From NCBI GenBank assembly GCA_023437285.1, contig JAEZGP010000277.1, positions 1 through 5,592 of the forward strand: 5,592 bases of DNA, in the 5' to 3' direction. Each line of letters opens with the position of its first letter. Positions within the stretch are counted from its first letter, which is position 1. A program made the translations under genes and the position numbers. The notes beneath the pieces were generated by a model, which saw nothing but the letters and a program-made list of their open reading frames with translations, did not search any database and had not been told where the DNA came from. The DNA comes from Actinomycetes bacterium. Lineage in GTDB: Bacteria; Actinomycetota; Actinomycetes; Mycobacteriales; Micromonosporaceae. Positions 1-5,437 of the stretch are shown here, piece after piece.

Positions 1-1419
1 GCGCAGCTGCTCGACCGGGCCGCGGCCCTGGCCGGCGACGCGTTCACCCCCGAGGACCGTCTCGTGCTCGCCAACGCGCTGCTCCAGCTCGGCCGCGCCA
101 AAGAGGCCCTCATCGACGCCGAAAAGATCATTGCGGACGGCGGCGGCCAGGCGGTGAAGGCCCGGGCCCTGCTCGCGGCCGGTGTCGCGCACCGCGCGCT
201 GGGCGAGCCGGAGCGCGCCGACGACGCGTGGCACGCCGCGCTGGCGGTCGCGACGGCCGCCGACGTGGCCGACGTCCGCGCCGAGGTGCTGCGCCGCACC
301 GGAATGATCGAGTACCTGCGGGGCCGGCTCGGCGACGCGGCCTCCCTCTTCTCGCGCGCGCTGGAGATCTCCGAAGCCGCGGGCGACCGCACCGGTCAGG
401 CGTGGTCGTTGCAGTACCTGGCCTGGGTGACCACCACCCGCGGCGACTTCGACGAGGCCGAGGCGGCGATCAACCGGGCCACCCGCATCTTCGCCGAACT
501 GGGCGACGTCACCGGCCGGGCCTGGGTACGCGGCACGGCCGCGTTCGCCCGGCTGCTCTCCGGCCGGCTCACCGAGGCGCGCCGGCTGGCCCACGCGTTC
601 CTGCCGTTCGGCGACCGGGTCGGCGACGACTGGGCCGTCGGCACGCTGCGCGCCGTCGGCGCGTTCGCCGCCGCCGAACTAGGCGACCTGAGTACGGCCG
701 ACGCGGAGGCGCGGCGCGCGTACGGGGACTTCTCCGAGGCCGGCGACGAGTGGGGCATGGGCTTCGCCCTGGTCGTACGGGGTGTCGTCGCGCGCGGGCT
801 GAACGAGCCGGGGCACGCCCACGACCTGCTCACCGACGCTCTGCGCCACGGCGAACGCACTGGTCACCCGCTGCTCATCGGCATGGCCCGTACCATCCGG
901 GGGTTCGTGAGCCTGTCCGCCGGGGACGCGGCAGACGCCGAGGCCGACGCCCGCGCGACGCTGGCCGTCATTGACTCCCACGACGTCGACCAGGCCGCCA
1001 CGGTCGGGCCGCGCGTGCTGCACGGCGCGGCGCGGCTGGCCGTCGGCGACGTCGCCGGCGCGCTGGACCTGCTGGAGCCGATCGTCTCCGAGGTGGACTC
1101 CTTCGCCACCCGACCCGCGCTCATCTTCTCGCGGCGCCAGGTGCTGTCCACGTACGCCGAGGCGCTGCTCGCCGACGGCCGCCCCGCCGAGGCCGTCACC
1201 CAGGCGCGCCGGGCCGTGGACCTGCCCGCCGAGGACGTGCGCAGCCGGGTACTCGCGCTGCGCGTACTCGCCAAGGCCCTGGCCGCGACCGGCGCGGCGG
1301 ACGAGGCGGAGGTCGTGGCCCGTCAGGCGGTCGCCGAGGCGTACGCGACGCCGCAGGCGAGCGAGCGCCGGGCGGCCGACGCGGTGCTCGCCGCCCTGTC
1401 GTCGTCCGCCGTGGCGTAA
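1..1419 (+). CDS. TPR-repeat protein, C-terminal part (5' end outside window)
   Basis: The frame is open from the first base to the TAA at 1417-1419, giving 472 visible residues, so the true start lies upstream. The GTG at position 64 is only an internal valine, because the 21 residues before it continue the same helical pattern. The whole visible part is alpha-helical with helix-turn-helix units spaced about 38-42 residues apart and recurring 'GD/GR..EA' turns (for example GRLGDAASLFSRALEISEA, GDFDEAEAAINRA, GRPAEAVTQARRA). I count roughly nine or ten degenerate TPRs. Such long TPR arrays are protein-interaction scaffolds, and in actinomycetes they commonly form the C-terminal half of AAA-ATPase regulators, nucleotide-cyclase/ATPase proteins or PknK/MalT-like regulators. 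The catalytic half is not visible, so no specific role can be given. No signal peptide or membrane segment is seen. The kinase gene follows after 11 nt in the same direction, which suggests functional coupling. Confidence 0.85.
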   Translation, partial: AQLLDRAAALAGDAFTPEDRLVLANALLQLGRAKEALIDAEKIIADGGGQAVKARALLAAGVAHRALGEPERADDAWHAALAVATAADVADVRAEVLRRTGMIEYLRGRLGDAASLFSRALEISEAAGDRTGQAWSLQYLAWVTTTRGDFDEAEAAINRATRIFAELGDVTGRAWVRGTAAFARLLSGRLTEARRLAHAFLPFGDRVGDDWAVGTLRAVGAFAAAELGDLSTADAEARRAYGDFSEAGDEWGMGFALVVRGVVARGLNEPGHAHDLLTDALRHGERTGHPLLIGMARTIRGFVSLSAGDAADAEADARATLAVIDSHDVDQAATVGPRVLHGAARLAVGDVAGALDLLEPIVSEVDSFATRPALIFSRRQVLSTYAEALLADGRPAEAVTQARRAVDLPAEDVRSRVLALRVLAKALAATGAADEAEVVARQAVAEAYATPQASERRAADAVLAALSSSAVA

Positions 1420-1430
1420 CGTCTTGGTCT
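1417..1430 (+). promoter_or_regulatory. Possible leaderless -10 element of the kinase gene
   Basis: TAACGT (1417-1422) matches the actinobacterial TANNNT -10 pattern and is followed by 8 nt and then the GTG at 1431. No Shine-Dalgarno-like purine run precedes the GTG, which would suit a leaderless message. The hexamer includes the stop codon of the preceding gene, so the match may be chance, and the 8-nt spacing is slightly long. No good -35 box is seen. The kinase could equally be read through from the TPR gene. Confidence 0.3.
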
Positions 1431-2375
1431 GTGAGCGCCCCCCCGCCCGCGGCACACCCCCTGATCCCCGGCCTGACCGGGTTTCGCGTCGTGGCCCGGG
1501 GCGGGTACGCGACGGTGTACCGGGCCGTGCAGGAGTCCATCGGCCGTGAGGTCGCGGTCAAAGTGGAGCACCGCACGCTGGAGAACGACCGCGACCAGCG
1601 CCGCTTCCTGCGCGAGGCTAAGGCGGCCGGGCAGATGTCGTCGCATCCGCACGTCGTCGACCTGTTCGACGCAGGCGTGACCCACGACCTGCATCCGTTC
1701 CTGATCATGGAGCTGTGCGACGGCACGTACGCCGACCGGCTGAAGCAGGGGCCGCTGACCCACCACGAGGCGCGCGACGTCGGCGCGAAGATCGCCGACG
1801 CGCTCGCCGACGCGCACAGTCTCGGCATGGTGCACCGCGACGTGAAGCCCGCGAACATCCTCGTCACCCGCTTCGGTGAGCCGGCCCTGGCCGACTTCGG
1901 GCTCGCGGTGCTGACCGAGACCCGCGACACGTCGATCACGTTGGAGCTGACGCCCGCGTACGCGGCCCCGGAGCTGTTCCACCACGCGCGTCCCGTGCCG
2001 GCCTCCGACGTCTACGCGCTGTGCTCCACGCTCTACGCGCTCCTGTCGGGTCGCCCTCCGCGCTGGCGGGAGGGCCACAATCCGACCCTGCTGTCGGTCA
2101 TCGACCTGTTCGCCGAGCCGGTCCCCGACCTGCCGGGCGTACCGGCCGAGCTGACCGCCGCGCTGCGCCAGGGGCTGACCAACGACCCGGCCGCCCGGCC
2201 CACCGCCGAGCAGTTGCGCGACACCCTCGGCGGCTTCCAGCGCGACCCCGACCCGACGTCGGCGCTCAAGCCGCTGCGGGTGATCCCGCCGCTCGGCGAG
2301 CGTCGGGACACATCGGACGAACCCACGGTCGCGCACCCCACGTTCGACGCCCCGCCGCCCTGGCTCAACGACTGA
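1431..2375 (+). CDS. Soluble Hanks-type serine/threonine protein kinase
   Basis: This 314-aa protein is a eukaryotic-like Ser/Thr kinase that phosphorylates proteins using ATP. The catalytic signature is complete: glycine-rich loop ARGGYATVYRA (22-32), VAVK lysine (K44), likely helix-C glutamate (E62), HRDVKPAN catalytic loop (D137, K139, N142), DFG (155-157), APE (179-181) and SDVYALC (192-198). Two glycines of the GxGxxG loop are alanine (A22, A27); A27 is a tolerated variant in actinobacterial kinases. The activation segment 158-178 is rich in Thr/Ser (T162, T164, T167, S168, T170, T174), giving candidate autophosphorylation sites. The kinase domain ends near residue 265. A proline-rich tail of about 50 residues with Thr/Ser in an acidic context (RRDTSDEPTV) follows. 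Unlike PknB there is no transmembrane or PASTA region, so it is probably cytoplasmic. The GTG start leaves a short leader before the G-loop. It may act with the upstream TPR protein; its substrates are unknown. Confidence 0.95.
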   Translation: MSAPPPAAHPLIPGLTGFRVVARGGYATVYRAVQESIGREVAVKVEHRTLENDRDQRRFLREAKAAGQMSSHPHVVDLFDAGVTHDLHPFLIMELCDGTYADRLKQGPLTHHEARDVGAKIADALADAHSLGMVHRDVKPANILVTRFGEPALADFGLAVLTETRDTSITLELTPAYAAPELFHHARPVPASDVYALCSTLYALLSGRPPRWREGHNPTLLSVIDLFAEPVPDLPGVPAELTAALRQGLTNDPAARPTAEQLRDTLGGFQRDPDPTSALKPLRVIPPLGERRDTSDEPTVAHPTFDAPPPWLND

Positions 2376-2384
2376 CCGCCGGGC

Positions 2385-2401
2385 CGGCGCGAGCGGCGCC
2401 G
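2385..2401 (+). other. Short GC hairpin after the kinase gene
   Basis: CGGCGC (2385-2390) and GCGCCG (2396-2401) can form a 6-bp stem around a 5-nt loop, 9 nt after the kinase stop. No T-run follows, so it is not a classical intrinsic terminator. It could weakly reduce read-through into the next gene or be chance in GC-rich DNA. Confidence 0.25.
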
Positions 2402-2407
2402 AATCGG

Positions 2408-2421
2408 TAGCATCCGTCGAA
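2408..2421 (+). promoter_or_regulatory. Leaderless promoter (-10 TAGCAT) of the EspC-like gene
   Basis: TAGCAT (2408-2413) is followed by exactly 7 nt and then the ATG at 2421. This is the standard geometry of actinobacterial leaderless genes, where transcription starts at the A of the start codon. The absence of any purine-rich ribosome binding site upstream of the ATG supports this. No TTGAC-like -35 hexamer is seen at the expected 16-19 bp spacing, so an activator or a poorly conserved -35 is likely. The element would give the 2421-5243 cassette its own transcription start, independent of the kinase gene. Confidence 0.7.
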
Positions 2422-2771
2422 TGGCGGACGAGGTACGGGCGAATCCGGAGGAACTCGCGAAGCTCGCGGGCACCACACTGGACACATCGATCGCCCTCGG
2501 TGACGGCTGGACCGACGCGCGCGTCGACCTCGCCGTACCCGTGGCGGCGTACGGCAACCTGACCGCCAGCGCCGGCGCGGCGACGGCGCACACCGGGGCC
2601 GTCGAGGACGCCGACACCGCGGTCGGTCGCCTCGTCGCCGTGTTCGAGGGCGACGTCGACCGGCTCTACCGGTGCGCCTTCACCTACCAGCAGGCCGACC
2701 AGGAAGCGGAGCGGAAGCTGCGCGAAGCCGAGCAGCGGCATCCGGGCAGGGAGCACGAGCGTCGATGGTAA
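2421..2771 (+). CDS. EspC-like (DUF2580-type) ESX secretion-associated small protein
   Basis: This 116-aa, mostly helical protein has the size and layout of the EspC/DUF2580 family of type VII (ESX) secretion-associated proteins. It has a first helix near residues 9-26, a central variable stretch and a long second helix near 60-105. Near the end is FTYQQADQEAE, containing Y89-x-x-x-D93, which matches the YxxxD/E export motif of ESX substrates. There is no signal peptide or membrane segment, as expected for that route. It lacks a W-x-G turn (its only early Trp is W30), so it is not a classical EsxA/EsxB protein. The start is set by the leaderless promoter. The stop codon overlaps the start of the next gene by 7 nt, implying translational coupling and probably matched production. 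By analogy with ESX heterodimers I infer that it pairs with the WXG-like domain of the next protein as partner or co-substrate. Family assignment rests on pattern, not a database search. Confidence 0.72.
   Translation: MADEVRANPEELAKLAGTTLDTSIALGDGWTDARVDLAVPVAAYGNLTASAGAATAHTGAVEDADTAVGRLVAVFEGDVDRLYRCAFTYQQADQEAERKLREAEQRHPGREHERRW
2748..2753 (+). promoter_or_regulatory. Ribosome binding site for the WXG-RTX-M91 gene
   Basis: AGGGAG lies 11 nt before the ATG at 2765, inside the end of the preceding gene. The spacing is a little long, but together with the 7-nt overlap ATGGTAA (start of one gene, stop of the other) it decides the start at 2765 over the earlier in-frame codon at 2672. Confidence 0.5.
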
Positions 2772-4639
2772 TCCCGGACACCGAAACCTTTCCGCAGGTC
2801 AGCGTGCGCAACCTGTGGGACATCAAGGCCGATCCCGGCGCCCTCACGGCCGCGGCCCTGGCGTGGCGGGCGTACGCGAGAAAGGCGCGCGCCGCCCAGC
2901 AGGACGTCGACGAGCAGGCGGCCGGCCTCACCGGCAACGCGTGGCAGGGCGCGGCGGCCGACACCTACCACGCGCACCGGGCCAAGCTCGGTACGGGCGT
3001 GACCACGACCGCGACCACGGCCGACGCGGTCGCCGGCGCGATGGACACGATCGCGGGCTGGCTGCGGGCCGCCCAGAGCATGCTCGACCGGCTGCTCGCC
3101 GAGGCCCGGGGCAAGGTGCCGCTGAGCGTCCACGGTGACACGGTCACCTTCCGGCCGACCACGCTGGAGCAGCACAAGGCGATCCAGCCGGCGATCAACG
3201 AGGCCAACGACGCCCGCGAGTACTACAACGCCGAGGTGCTGCGCTGCGTCGGCGAGCTGAAGGCGGCACACGCGGCGCTGCCGGCCGTCTCGCGCGCCTG
3301 GGACACGGTCTCGCGCGGCACGACCGACCCGTGGAAGCTGCCGCCGGAGGCGACCAACGGCGTCACCGTGATCCGCACCGGCAACGACGTCGTCATCAAC
3401 ACCGGCGTCGGCGACGACAAGGTCACCATCGCGATCGACCCGACCACCGGCGAGCAGTTGGTCACCGTCAACGGGCAGACCTTCCGGTACCCGGCCAACG
3501 CGCACATCATCATGCGTACCGGCGAGGGCAACGACGAGATCACCGTACCGGCCGGCACCAGAGTGGACCTGACGCTGCTCGGCGGCGAGGGCGACGACCG
3601 GATCCGGTCCGGCGCCGGCAACGACATCGTGCTCGGCGGTGACGGCGCCGACCGGCTGGAATCCGGCGCCGGGGACGACCGGGTCAGCGGCGGCGCCGAC
3701 CGCGACTACCTCGACGGCTACCGGGGCGATGACCGGCTCTCCGGCGGCCTCGGCGACGACACCGTGTACGGGCTTTCCGGCAACGACCGCGTCACCGGCG
3801 GCGAGGGCCGCGACTACCTCGAAGGCGGTACGGGCGACGACCTGCTCCTCGGCGGCGCCGACAACGACATGATCTCCGGCGGCCGGGACAACGACACCAT
3901 CCTCGCCGGCGGCGGCGCCGACCGCGTCTACACCGGACACGGCGTCGACCGGGTCGACGGCGGCACCGGCACGTCGACGGCGGCCGACAAGCCGGACGGC
4001 GACGTCGTCTACCGCCAGGCCGAGGACCGCGTCGACAACGCCGAACGCACCGTCACCATCGAGATCAAGGACCTCGGCAAGGCCATCACGATCGAGGGCT
4101 CCGACGAGTTCAAGGAACGGGTGCAGGCCGACCTCGACATGCTCATGGCCTCCCCCCGGGGACAAATGATGCTGGAGGCCTTCGACCGGGCCCACGAGAA
4201 CACCAAGGCCCCGGCGGCGGACTGGCCGATCCTCGGCAACATCGCCTACCAGGGCGATACGTTCACGATCCGCGAGACCACCGACGCCAACGGGTACGCC
4301 CACCGCAACGACACGACCTTCATCAAGACCTGGTCGCAACACCCGAGCATCGAGTACAACCCGGGCTTCGACACCATCTACGACGGGCCGCCGGTCGTGG
4401 TGCTCTTCCACGAGATGGCGCACGTCTACGACTACGAGACCACCGGCCTGGACAAGCGGATCTACACTGGTTCGGACAACCCGAACACGAGCAACTACGA
4501 GCGCAACGCGGCCGGCCTGCCGATCGACCACGACGGCGACCCGAAGACCCCGGCCATCATCGACCCCGACCAGCCGATCGACTACACGGAGAACGGCCTG
4601 CGCGACGAGTTGGGCGCGCCCCCGAGGCCGAGGTACTGA
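2765..4639 (+). CDS. WXG-like / RTX / M91 zinc metallopeptidase, putative secreted effector
   Basis: This 624-aa protein has three regions. Residues ~20-115 form two long helices joined by a W60-Q61-G62 turn, as in WXG100 ESX proteins; a further helix at ~132-178 contains Y153-x-x-x-E157, a possible export motif. Residues ~200-272 are beta-rich and degenerate RTX-like. Residues 273-398 are 14 consecutive calcium-binding RTX nonapeptides, all with Asp at position 6 and a hydrophobic residue at position 8. Residues ~430-624 resemble the M91 (NleD-like) peptidase domain: an opening GSDEF segment (445-449), LFHEMAHVYDY with zinc ligands H549/H553 and catalytic E550, NYERNAAGLPIDHDG with E579 as likely third ligand, and the family-typical end ENGLRDELGAPPRPRY. 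No signal peptide or membrane segment is seen. The ATG at 2765 overlaps the EspC-like gene by 7 nt. I infer a type VII-exported, calcium-folded protease, perhaps a toxin or a virulence/competition factor. NleD cleaves host MAP kinases, but the target here is unknown. Confidence 0.88.
   Translation: MVIPDTETFPQVSVRNLWDIKADPGALTAAALAWRAYARKARAAQQDVDEQAAGLTGNAWQGAAADTYHAHRAKLGTGVTTTATTADAVAGAMDTIAGWLRAAQSMLDRLLAEARGKVPLSVHGDTVTFRPTTLEQHKAIQPAINEANDAREYYNAEVLRCVGELKAAHAALPAVSRAWDTVSRGTTDPWKLPPEATNGVTVIRTGNDVVINTGVGDDKVTIAIDPTTGEQLVTVNGQTFRYPANAHIIMRTGEGNDEITVPAGTRVDLTLLGGEGDDRIRSGAGNDIVLGGDGADRLESGAGDDRVSGGADRDYLDGYRGDDRLSGGLGDDTVYGLSGNDRVTGGEGRDYLEGGTGDDLLLGGADNDMISGGRDNDTILAGGGADRVYTGHGVDRVDGGTGTSTAADKPDGDVVYRQAEDRVDNAERTVTIEIKDLGKAITIEGSDEFKERVQADLDMLMASPRGQMMLEAFDRAHENTKAPAADWPILGNIAYQGDTFTIRETTDANGYAHRNDTTFIKTWSQHPSIEYNPGFDTIYDGPPVVVLFHEMAHVYDYETTGLDKRIYTGSDNPNTSNYERNAAGLPIDHDGDPKTPAIIDPDQPIDYTENGLRDELGAPPRPRY
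3581..3958 (+). repeat. 14 tandem RTX nonapeptide repeats (27-bp period)
   Basis: The DNA encodes residues 273-398 of the WXG-RTX-M91 protein as 14 back-to-back nonapeptides of the GGxGxDxUx type, without insertion or deletion (14 x 27 = 378 bp). Aspartates occur at residue 278 and every ninth residue up to 395. Position 2 is Gly in 12 of 14 copies. Such repeats wind into a parallel beta-roll that folds only when calcium is bound, which is scarce in the cytoplasm and plentiful outside. Copies differ at the DNA level, so the array is not a recent expansion. Confidence 0.92.
4630..4633 (+). promoter_or_regulatory. Ribosome binding site for the lipoprotein gene
   Basis: GAGG lies 7 nt before the ATG at 4641, inside the last codons of the protease gene. 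With the 1-nt gap between the genes it supports coupled translation from one message. Confidence 0.6.
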
Positions 4640-4640
4640 C

Positions 4641-5243
4641 ATGGCGCGTACCCGGTTTCGGCGCTGGGCGGCCGGCGTCCTCGGCGTCCTGGCCGCCGTG
4701 TCCGGCTGCGACCGCGCCACCGACCCGCCCGCGCCGACCCTGGACGTCACCCTGACCGTGCAGGCCACGCCGGAGGCCGGCGCGCTGGTCATCGAGTACA
4801 CGCTGGTCAACCGGGAACAGAAGGCGATCGTCGCGTTCGCCGGGGTGCCGAGGTCCGAGACCCACGAGCCCGGCAACGTCGACCTGGACGCGGTCTACGT
4901 GACCGCGCGCGACGACGACACGGTCGAGATCGCCAAGCGGGTGTTCGGGCTGCCGAAGGACCTGAACCCGGCGGTCCGCTTCGTCGTGGAGGGCACGGTC
5001 GTGCCGGCCGGGGCGAGCTTCGGCGAGACGATCCGCGTGCCCCTGCCGCTGGCCGCGCGGCGCCCGTACGTCAGCGACGCCACCCTCCCGTCGCAGGTCA
5101 AGCAGGCCGTGTTCTGCGTGGGCGTGGCGACCGAGGGCACGGTCACGCCGGAGCCGCAGTCAGCGACACTCTTCACGCACAGCGACCCGGTCGCGGCGGC
5201 CCAGCAGCTGATCTGCAGCGACCCCTTCCCCGTGACCCAATAG
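4641..5243 (+). CDS. Secreted lipoprotein, candidate immunity or anchoring partner
   Basis: This 200-aa protein begins with a basic n-region (RTRFRRW), a hydrophobic stretch at 10-20 and a lipobox V20-S21-G22-C23, so it should be exported, lipidated at C23 and anchored to the outer face of the cytoplasmic membrane. A short Pro/Thr linker (27-33) follows. The mature part is predicted to be beta-rich: alternating hydrophobic strands such as LDVTLTVQA, ALVIEYTLVN and AIVAFAGVP suggest an immunoglobulin-like sandwich. C159 and C192 could form a disulfide. I do not recognise a named family. The ATG is 1 nt after the protease stop with a good ribosome binding site, so it is co-translated with the protease. 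The gene order effector then membrane-exposed protein fits an immunity protein or inhibitor guarding the producer's surface, but it could also anchor the protease or be unrelated. It ends at TAG 5241-5243 and is the last gene of the cassette. Confidence 0.85.
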   Translation: MARTRFRRWAAGVLGVLAAVSGCDRATDPPAPTLDVTLTVQATPEAGALVIEYTLVNREQKAIVAFAGVPRSETHEPGNVDLDAVYVTARDDDTVEIAKRVFGLPKDLNPAVRFVVEGTVVPAGASFGETIRVPLPLAARRPYVSDATLPSQVKQAVFCVGVATEGTVTPEPQSATLFTHSDPVAAAQQLICSDPFPVTQ

Positions 5244-5254
5244 GCAGCGCTGGT

Positions 5255-5276
5255 CGGCGCTCCCGTGCGGGCGCCG
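5255..5276 (+). other. Weak hairpin after the lipoprotein gene
   Basis: CGGCGC (5255-5260) pairs with GCGCCG (5271-5276) across a 10-nt loop, starting 12 nt after the stop codon. No T-run follows. It may contribute to 3'-end formation, but it overlaps the direct-repeat region and could be incidental. Confidence 0.25.
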
Positions 5277-5316
5277 CTCCCGTGCGCTCGCCGCACCAGG
5301 CCCGGGCGCCGCTCCC
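5268..5316. repeat. 14-bp direct repeat CGGGCGCCGCTCCC, two copies 35 bp apart
   Basis: Identical 14-mers lie at 5268-5281 and 5303-5316. Their core CGCTCCC recurs at 5258 and 5328, giving four copies within about 75 bp, and CGCTCCCGTGCG occurs twice (5258-5269, 5275-5286). This is a small degenerate repeat cluster in the convergent intergenic region. Its function is unknown. Confidence 0.75.
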
Positions 5317-5343
5317 AAGGGCAATGCCGCTCCCAAGGGCAAT
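5308..5343. repeat. Perfect 18-bp tandem repeat, two copies
   Basis: GCCGCTCCCAAGGGCAAT occurs at 5308-5325 and again directly next to it at 5326-5343. Each copy holds a small CCC-AA-GGG dyad. It abuts the hairpin at 5346-5375. It may be a slippage-prone minisatellite or a protein-binding array; nothing in the sequence decides. Confidence 0.85.
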
Positions 5344-5345
5344 TA

Positions 5346-5375
5346 CGTACGGAATTACGAGCCGAATTCCGTACG
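5346..5375. terminator. Strong hairpin between convergent genes, possible bidirectional terminator
   Basis: CGTACGGAATT (5346-5356) and AATTCCGTACG (5365-5375) are perfect 11-bp inverted arms around an 8-nt loop. After one mismatch, two more pairs extend the stem (5343-5344 with 5377-5378). It lies between the lipoprotein gene and crp, which point at each other, so it is well placed to end both transcripts. No T-run follows on either strand, so it would be the T-less hairpin type common in actinomycetes. The AT-rich arms stand out in this GC-rich DNA; an operator for a dimeric regulator is an alternative. Confidence 0.55.
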
Positions 5376-5390
5376 CAAGGACAATCTGCG

Positions 5391-5437
5391 AGCGGGTTGG
5401 GGAGCAGGTGCGAGGTGCGAGCCGGTGGGAGGAGGGG
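5391..5437 (-). promoter_or_regulatory. C-rich, G-poor 3' tail of the crp transcript (possible Rho entry site)
   Basis: Directly after the crp stop, the minus-strand RNA would contain 29 C and only 6 G in 47 nt. Strong C over G bias in untranslated RNA is the feature of Rho utilisation sites. The plus strand is correspondingly G-rich with several runs of 3-4 G, so a G-quadruplex is another reading. AGGTGCG is tandemly duplicated at 5406-5419. Function is inferred from composition only. Confidence 0.3.

Noticed and set aside
228..974. 248-codon plus-strand frame overlapping the TPR gene
   Set aside because: Product is extremely Arg/Gly/Pro-rich, typical of a shifted frame in GC-rich DNA.
679..1455. 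258-codon open frame on the minus strand opposite the TPR gene
   Set aside because: Arg/Gly-rich with no motif; the plus strand has a regular helical repeat pattern.
1431..2375. Pseudokinase because of Ala in the glycine loop
   Set aside because: The VAVK lysine, HRD aspartate, catalytic Asn and DFG are all intact, and the Ala variants are tolerated in related kinases.
1323..2756. 477-codon open frame on the minus strand
   Set aside because: It lies opposite the kinase with all its motifs; its Arg/Gly/Val-rich product is typical of antisense frames in GC-rich DNA.
2672..2764. Upstream start giving a 655-aa effector
   Set aside because: The extra 31 residues are Arg/Ala/Gly-rich shifted-frame sequence lying within the EspC-like gene; the ATG at 2765 has a purine-rich site and a coupled overlap.
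2421..2771. Classical WXG100 (EsxA/EsxB) protein
   Set aside because: No W-x-G turn in the middle of the protein; the layout fits the EspC-like family better.
2684..4876. 730-codon open frame on the minus strand
   Set aside because: It is a shadow of the RTX/peptidase gene. Its product is a low-complexity Val/Ala/Asp/Gly run with no recognisable motif, whereas the plus strand has clear domains.
5282..5296. CRP binding site (GTG...CAC dyad)
   Set aside because: The half-sites are 9 nt apart instead of 6, and the position is downstream of both genes.
5308..5343. CRISPR array
   Set aside because: Only two copies of 18 bp with no spacers between them.
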